Position numbers and translations under genes: made by a program. 64,000 bases of DNA from Lobulomyces angularis. Lineage: Eukaryota; Chytridiomycota; Chytridiomycetes; Lobulomycetales; Lobulomycetaceae. Positions 57,256 to 64,000 of this stretch are shown one piece after another (positions within the stretch are counted from its first letter, which is position 1; every line of letters starts with the position of its first letter). The notes beneath the pieces are model-generated. The model saw nothing but the letters and a program-made list of their open reading frames with translations, did not search any database and was not told the DNA's origin. The stretch is taken from NCBI GenBank assembly GCA_027604685.1, contig JADHYX010000021.1:537-64536 (forward strand), written 5' to 3'.

Positions 57256-57786
57256 TAACTATTAAAAGTGCATTTTTTATATTCGGTTAATATAGTTTTC
57301 AAGCAAATAAAATTCAAGTAATTTAATTTAAACATCTACCCTTAAATGGTATTTTGGATATTTATAGTTATAACTAAAAAGTAAAAATTAAAATAGCTTT
57401 ATTAAGCTCTTTAAAAGGTGATGTATTCTTTTAAAAGATTGCATCAAATTACAAAAAAAAGGCAAACTTTTATTGTGCGTATTGTGAACATTGAAACTAA
57501 AGCAATTGAAAATATTTGCATTTTAGACATATAAGGTATTTGTAATAACCGTAACATAGGAGGATATTTTATGCATTCAATTGTATATATTATTTTCGTA
57601 GTATCTATATTACGAAGGAGACACTTTTTTTGAAAGTTTTTTTTTATTAAACTAATGCTTGTCTTTACCATATAAAAAGTCTTGAAAAATATAAAAAAAA
57701 TATAAACAAAAAATAAAAGAAGCTTCTGAACAAAAATATGCACTTCCCGTTCTCCAAAAATTAAGGCAAAAAAAAAAAAAAATAAA
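57256..57786. other. Convergent 3' spacer, QCR9 / cyclin B
   Basis: 531 bp between convergent genes. A 125-codon minus-strand frame runs through it into the cyclin 3' end, but it is Phe/Ile-rich and shows no family; treated as untranslated sequence. Confidence 0.5.
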
Positions 57787-59471
57787 TTAATATTCACTGT
57801 CATTTTCGTCGCTTGAGGCACTTTCTGTGGCCTTATGTTTTTTCATCCAGTCATCTACAAAAACCGAAGCTTTCAGGTACCTTTTAGTTGAATATTTATT
57901 AAATATAGATTCTTGTGCAGATGGTTTTGATAAATAATCCAACATCAGCTGGGCTACTGGTTCCAATTCTTCTTCTGAATAAGAGGAATAATGCGCCAAA
58001 TTAACATCCTAAATTAGATAAATTTATTTTCTTTAACTATATTATAGAGCATACCCAGCCACCTTTATTTAGCATTTTTCGAGAAAGATATAAGGCAGCG
58101 CCAGCTATAGCGGACGGTACGTATTCCAAGAATCTATGATCCATGAGTGTAATCTCCATTAAATATTTTCCAAGGGTTCTCGTTTGCATATCATAATTTT
58201 CTGCTTTACTACATCTTCTCAAAAAGTTCATTGGATTAGGGTATTGTAGCCCAAAATTTAAAACTTGTAATATGTATCTCTCCGCCTTTAGCACTTCCTC
58301 CTCATTATACCCTCCATCAGCTAGGAATATAAAATTCGCTATCGTAGGATGAGAAACTTCCTCGTACTTGCTGGCAATAAACATTGCTGCAATACCAACT
58401 AGTTGAAGTTTTGCACAAGAAACTACTCTAAGCGATAGAAACCTATCTATAAGATTTACAGCCAAAAACAGGGTTTCTGGTAGTAAGCGAAATTTAGAGT
58501 GCACATCCACCAGCCAATCAATTAAAATAGTTCTCATTTTCCATTTCAATTCTGTTTGAATCGACATATAATCCGGAGAAGGCTTTGTTTCGATCTAAAA
58601 AACATCTGGTTATAAGCATTTTAACTTGTTATGATATAATTAACCTCGACTTCCTTTAAGTACTCATAAATTTCGACAACATATTCTGACACCATTAATG
58701 GATCAGACACATCATCAGCATCTAAATCATCCCAACCTGTAAATTTCGACTTCTTTGCTACATGAACTTCACTCTCCATATCGATTTCTCTGGTAACCTT
58801 TTTGATTGATTCTATATTTGGTATAGGCTTTTTTACACTTAACTGAGCACCAGGTGGTTTAGTTACTGGAGAAACATCTGGTAGCGATACTACTACCTTT
58901 TTGTTAACAATCTGTGTAGATTGCTGAAATACAGAAGTCCTGGTTTCCTTAACTTGACCACCAGCTTTAAAGCGCTCTTGAGCAACTGTCGCATTTTCTT
59001 TTTCATCTACATTGACTTTTACAGCTTCTTTGGGTTCTTTTGGAGCAGGTTTGGTTACCTTATCTGCAGGTTTTTTTGCATGTGTACCAGGTTTGAGAGC
59101 TTTACCATTTCCTTGTGACTGAATGTTGTCAAAAAAAGATGTAGTATTGCAAAAAAATCATTTCTTATTTACCGGTTGAGTGGCGTTAATATTAACGTCA
59201 CCAAGTGCTGGCCTCTTTCTGGTAGGGACTTGTTTTTGAAGTGTATTCTTCAGCGGATTGTTTGTTGTTACCTGGATGGTAGTCTTCTGCTTAGTAATTT
59301 TAGTATCCTTGACTATGAGTCTACTGTTTTCATCTGTCTTAGTTTTAATAGCTTTGGCTGCTGCTCTTGTAAACACCTAAAATAAAGCATTTATTACAGG
59401 GGTGTTAGTAAGGCTAAAGAATTTTTTTTTTTAGGTAAGATTTTGATCACCTTATTTTGAGAGTTGATCAT
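57787..59471 (-). CDS. B-type (mitotic) cyclin
   Basis: Five exons (59471-59451, 59376-59173, 59118-58645, 58594-58055, 58008-57787) encode 486 residues. It activates Cdk1 for mitosis. The first exon codes only seven residues (MINSQNK) and was added because the next exon opens at a splice acceptor with GTG, not ATG. A destruction box, RPALGDVNIN, starts at residue 62 for APC/C-driven degradation. The cyclin box contains the B-type signature MRTILIDWLVDVHSKFRLLP, then FLSLRVVSCAKLQLVGIAAM, IASKYEEVSHP and the second fold (PNPMNFLRRCSKAE, HRFLEYVPSAIAGAALYLSR). Basic Lys-rich stretches lie between D-box and cyclin box. The C-terminus is Ser/Asp/Glu-rich. Length fits fungal B cyclins. Confidence 0.95.
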
Positions 59472-60687
59472 CTTCAGATGTTTGATATTACAAAAGGAAA
59501 GTAAAGCAAAGTCACGACCAAAATAGGAATGAAATGAAGTTAACAGTGATCGCTGTGAAAATTGAATTTTGGCCCTGTGTAACACAGAATTGTCTTTTAT
59601 ACATACACAAAACCCTTTAAGTTTATGACTGAACATTTCAATATGCTTAAATAAACATACGGAATTGACAAAAACAACATGTAGAGACTTCAATTATAAT
59701 GCACCATTAGATCAATTGAAAAATAATAACTAAGTTTAAAGAAATAGCTAATCAAATTTAACTTAATTTAAAAAAATAAATTAAGGACAATTATTATTTA
59801 AAATCATCCATAAAGGGTTTATAGTTTTTATCATGGATACTGAAGTAGTACTGAAAATTATTAACCTTTAAAAAGCAATAATTGTTTATATACTTTAGTA
59901 GGATTTTATGTGAATAATTTTTATTTGTTATTATGTGGTTAAATAAAATAATCGCTAAATGTAAAAATATTATTGGTTAAAAAAATACACCATTATTACA
60001 TTCGTTCTAATTTCTTTAGTGTGATTCTGGAGAATTGTTTAATTTGAACATTTACTGCTGTTTTCGTTATGTTCAGCAAACTAACCGTTCTTTTTGGAGC
60101 TACGTAGCTAGTAGAACAACTTGAAACTGCTATCATCTTTTTGTTTTGTAAAGTATTTGACTTTTTACATTCTTAAACAATTCAAATTTTATAAGAAATA
60201 TTCTTATTGTTTGAAAAAAAAATAACTAATATTAATAATCGAACAATGAAAAGCCCCAATCTGAACTATCTGTTTTAAACAATTACACCACAATGATAAA
60301 AAGTAACTAACATCAACGGAAGGAGTGGTATCATGTCCACTTTTTTACGTTGTAAATTAAAAATGTACATATTATCATCGTTAGCAACATATGTGAAGAT
60401 ATATGTCATAGTGTGACTTAAGGTGTTCCTTTATACGACTAGAGCAAGATTAGAACGACAAATAAAAAGAATAACTCCAATAGCAATTTTTTTATACACT
60501 AACATCCATGATTCCGCTTCAAATTCATTAATAAGAATAGTTCGCTTAAGTGGTTAAAACATTTGCAACTTTCCTAAACTGTTTCTTTCGAATTGTTTCA
60601 CATACTTTGTTTTGTAAAAATTATAATTTTCTTTTCCTTTCAAATTTAAAATTCAAAAGGAAATAATAAATTTTTTTTCGATCAAAA
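59472..60687. other. Divergent promoter region, cyclin B / CUL3
   Basis: 1.2 kb, the largest gene-free stretch apart from the transposon region. Frames up to 99 codons exist on the minus strand near 59394-59693 but overlap the cyclin start and lack motifs. No tRNA-like T-loop or other RNA signature found. Confidence 0.5.
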
Positions 60688-63567
60688 ATGATTTCCTCTA
60701 AAGGGAAAATAAGAGGCCCAAAAGCAAGTAGAAGCGTAAATACATAATTATTATTTGATACTTTAAAGAATATATAATAAAAAGAATTTTTTATTCATAC
60801 AATTTTAGTCTTCAAACTCTGAAAGCGATTTTCAAGAGGCTTGGGGAAAGTTAGAACCTGCAATTAATCAAATATATGGCAAAAATGCAAGCAATCTTTC
60901 TTTTGAGGAATTATATCGGTGCGCTTATAATTTAATACATAAAAAAAAAGGTATTTACTCAGAAATTGTTGCTATTCCACATCTCAATGCTTATTTTTAA
61001 TTTTTTTTTAGGTGAAAGGCTATATGAAGGAGTTAAAAAAGTAATAAGCAGTCATTTAAGCAATATCGAGGAACGACTTAGAGTATTTTGTGACACTTCA
61101 GATCACTTCCTGAAAACGCTAACAGGATTTTGGGATGACCACACCACTTGTTTAATGATGCTAAAGGATATTTTAATGTATATGGATAGAATATATGTTC
61201 CAAACGCTAATGTATCTGGTATTTATAAAAATTTTTTGTTGCAAATCAACAAAATTGTTAATTCCTTTTTATGAGTTGCTGACTTAATTTCCTTTTTTTT
61301 TGTCCAAAGTGGTTTACGACCTAGGGCTAGAATTATTTAGAGATATTAATATCAAATCTGTGAAGAATTTGTTAATAAATACTTTACTGGAAAAAATTTT
61401 ATCAGAGAGAAAAGGTTGCACAATCGATCATTTTTTAATGAAAAAAACTATTGAAATGCTATTGGCGCTAGATATTTCGAGAGGTTGAAAATATAATGTT
61501 GTAAATTTTCTAATGTGCAAAATCATTTAGAAAAATTTACAAATAGATCCTGGTATCATGTTGAATTTGAACCTCATTTTTTGTCGGCTAGTGAATCATA
61601 CTATGAACTGGAAGGATTAGAGTATTTAAAAGAATGCGATTGTTCTGAATATTTGAAAAGAGTAGAACAGAGACTAAAAGAAGAAAAAGATAGAATTGAC
61701 AGATATCTTTCTCATTCTACTGAAACAAAAATTATAAAAATTGTCGAGAATAATCTCATTAAAACACATGTAACATCCCTTATTGAAGTAAGTTTTGCTA
61801 TTGTATAGCAATGAATAATTTTAAAATTTTTATGCAATTACTAAAAAAAAATTTTCAGATGGAAAATTCAGGTTTGGTGTCCCTTATAACCAATAATAAA
61901 CTTAGTGACTTGAATTTAATGTTTAAGCTTTTTGGGCGAGTTGAAAATGGTCATTTGGAGATGAGACAGCAAATTCAATTGCATGTGCAAAAATTAATCA
62001 GAGAAATAAATGAACTTCACAGCGGAAATTTCAAAACAAAACTATCTAATTCTAATCACTCTTTAAATATACCACCAATAACCGTACTGGATTCACCTAT
62101 ACCGCCCTTACAGCCGCCAACAAATATGCAGCCAAATCCCATAAAATGGGTTCAAGAAGTATTAAATATTAAAGATAAGTTCGATAAGATTCTGGAAACA
62201 TGTTTTGAAAGGGATAAATTGTTTTTAAATGAATTTAATGTTGCTTTTGAACTGGTTGTTAATGAAAATCCTAAATTTCCCGAATTTGTTTCTATTTTTA
62301 TTGATGAAAGCCTAAAAAAATCAATTAAAGGGGTTAGATTTTCTAAAATAACATTAAATAATCAGTTGTTGTTTTTTTAAGAAATCGGAAGATGAAGTTG
62401 ATACTTTGTTGGATAAGACAATAGTTTTATTTAGATACATTGCTGAAAAAGATGTTTTTGAACGTTATTATGGTCAGCACTTAGCAAAGAGACTAATGCA
62501 TGGAAAAAGCCAGAGCGAAGACGCAGAAAGAAATGTTATATCCAGATTAAAGGTATTTAAAAAATTAAATACGCTTGCTGATATGAAATATTGAATCTTT
62601 CAGGTTGAGTGTGGATTTCACTTCACCACTAAGCTGGAAGGAATGTTTAAAGATATGTCTACTTCTCATGATTTACTTCAGAATTTTAAAGAGCAAACTA
62701 GCCAGCATGCTTCCCAAGTTGATATATCAGTTATTGTGATGACATCAACTTTTTGGCCAATATCCTTTAATTCAAAGAGCACCTTGATTTTACCAGAGGA
62801 ATGCCAAAAGATTATTAAGAAATTCGAAGGATTTTATTTAACAAAACATACAGGGAGAAAATTGACTTGGTTAACCAATTTGGGAACATTTGATATAAGG
62901 GGAGTATTCAATAAAGGTATTTTTTTGTATAGTAATGGTTAATGATTTTTTGTGGATAGGTAAAAAGGAAATTAACATGTCACCATTTGCTATGTCCATT
63001 ATAATGATGGCATTTAACAGTAACAAAAATTCAACAGCAGAGGAAGAAGAGTATATAGAATATGAAAAAATTAAAAACTTGACTGATATGCAAGATAACG
63101 ATCTAAAAAAAGCTTTACAATCTTTGTCATTAGGAAAATACAAAATTTTAATACGAGAACGAAGGAATCCAAAGAAAAAGGATATCATCTCTACAGATAG
63201 ATTCAAGTTAGATGTCAATTTTTCATCAGCGTTGAATAAAATAAAGATAGTGAATATTCAGAGCTCGGTAGTAACTGGGGATATGAATTTTGAAAAGGGT
63301 TCTATGGAAAACGAAACTGATCGAAATAAAACGTTAGAAAGAGTAGAGAATGAAAGAAAACATCAAGTAGAAGCAGCAGTAGTTAGAGTGATGAAAAGTA
63401 ATAAAAAAATGGAACACAATAGTTTGATTGGGGATGTCATGAAAATGCTTAGAATAAGATTTAAACCTACTGTTGCACTGGTTAAAAAAACCATTGAAAG
63501 TTTGATTGAAAGAGATTATTTAATGAGGGACAAAAATGATCGTAAAATTTATCACTATTTAGCCTAA
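60688..63567 (+). CDS. CUL3: Cullin-3, scaffold of BTB-type ubiquitin ligases
   Basis: Nine exons (60688-60735, 60809-60950, 61012-61218, 61310-61483, 61531-61787, 61859-62332, 62382-62552, 62604-62916, 62960-63567) encode 797 residues; human CUL3 has 768. It bridges BTB adaptors and the RING protein RBX1. The N-terminus has [15 protein letters not shown], and [17 protein letters not shown] follows. Then come [48 protein letters not shown] and [11 protein letters not shown] (cullin homology domain). The winged-helix tail reads [14 protein letters not shown], with the neddylation Lys at about 741, and ends [12 protein letters not shown]3 rather than CUL1 or CUL4 is chosen from the N-terminal and MYMDRxYV segments. 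A Pro-rich loop ([11 protein letters not shown], near residue 400) is an insertion. Confidence 0.95.
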
Positions 63568-64000
63568 TGCGATGCTTTGTAATAATAGTAAACTAATGGC
63601 AATGAAGTGGAGTTAGTTTTAAAAATTAATTGCAAAAATTAAATTATAAATTGTTTTGCATCTTTAAAAAGTAAATCTTTATAACTGTTCATACTAAAGC
63701 AAGTTTTCAAGTGTAAAATTGATTTTTATGTAAGACATAAACTTATAAACTTTTAATGGTACTACGTAGAAGTTTAGGTGGAAAAAAATTAATAATGTTT
63801 TTATTTATGGAAATTTATCAGTGGTTAACTGCCATTTTGTATTATTTCCTTCTGTTGAAAAAATCTTTGTTTTTCAACAGAACTACCGCATATTGGCAAA
63901 GCTTTATTTTATTTTGCCTCAATAGACGTCAAAAAAATTCTTTGAATCACAGAAACTTCATAAAATAAAAGAATTATTTTATTTTTCTTAAAAATAAAAA
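63568..64000. other. 3' flank of CUL3 to window end
   Basis: 433 bp. A 70-codon ATG frame at 63756-63968 has no recognisable motif and biased composition; not called as a gene. Confidence 0.45.

Noticed and set aside
57444..57821. 125-codon minus-strand frame past the cyclin stop
   Set aside because: Overlaps the cyclin 3' end; Phe-rich from T-rich sequence; lies in the convergent 3' spacer.
59394..59693. 99-codon minus-strand frame upstream of cyclin B
   Set aside because: Overlaps the first intron and start of cyclin B in another frame, no known motif.
63756..63968. 70-codon plus-strand frame after CUL3
   Set aside because: No domain and no support beyond an ATG; cannot be told from chance in AT-rich DNA.
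1..64000. tRNA, rRNA, CRISPR or riboswitch features
   Set aside because: No T-loop-like GTTCGAATC context with a foldable arm, no rRNA-like GC-rich conserved blocks and no regular direct repeats with spacers were found on reading both strands.

Overview
Eukaryotic nuclear DNA, strongly AT-rich, gene-dense and rich in introns. I could model 27 protein-coding genes plus one decayed transposon. Most introns are 40-80 nt, begin GT and end AG. TAA, TAG and TGA all act as stops. I see no rRNA, tRNA, CRISPR array or bacterial operon structure. Three things point to a flagellated (zoosporic) early-diverging fungus. The pyrimidine multienzyme has a dihydroorotase-like domain that has lost its metal-binding HxH motif, as in fungal URA2. 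There is a Zds-like protein, a family known from fungi. A CFAP91 gene implies motile flagella. A Rozella-like or chytrid-like genome would fit; the species is inferred, not shown.

Layout, left to right. 1-5.9 kb: GPATCH4 (minus), a HepT/HEPN-like gene (plus), a small unknown gene (minus), an intronless multi-pass membrane protein (minus) and a paraoxonase-like enzyme (minus). 6.9-14.4 kb: ELO fatty-acid elongase (plus), FEN1 (minus), a 529-residue unknown (plus) and an Rh-type ammonium transporter (minus). 14.8-22 kb: CCR4 deadenylase (plus), type I methionine aminopeptidase (minus), CDC73 (minus) and the V-ATPase assembly factor VMA22/CCDC115 (plus). 22-37 kb: kinesin-5 (minus), Zds-like (plus) and the 2233-residue CAD/URA2 protein (plus). 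37-46.6 kb: CFAP91 (plus), a pyruvate-kinase homologue with altered catalytic residues (minus), a Tc1/mariner relic with other debris, and a type II membrane protein with VGS repeats (plus). 46.8-58 kb: SWT1 endonuclease (minus), VPS45 (minus), STIMATE/TMEM110-like (plus), a small secreted cysteine-rich protein (minus), TSR3 (plus), QCR9 (plus) and B-type cyclin (minus, to 59.5 kb). 60.7-63.6 kb: cullin-3 (plus).

Most genes are housekeeping: DNA replication and repair, mitosis, transcription and mRNA decay, ribosome maturation, trafficking, respiration and pyrimidine synthesis. They are not arranged as pathways. Several divergent pairs are separated by only 35-120 bp (GPATCH4/HEPN, FEN1/unknown), so shared promoters are likely.

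The most unusual items are the degenerate pyruvate kinase, the HepT-like HEPN protein with its duplicated upstream element, the secreted cysteine-rich protein, the paraoxonase, and the 43-45 kb region of transposon and gene debris. Exon coordinates were read by eye from splice signals and reading-frame continuity. Frames close for every gene model, but individual junctions may be off by a base or use a neighbouring site.
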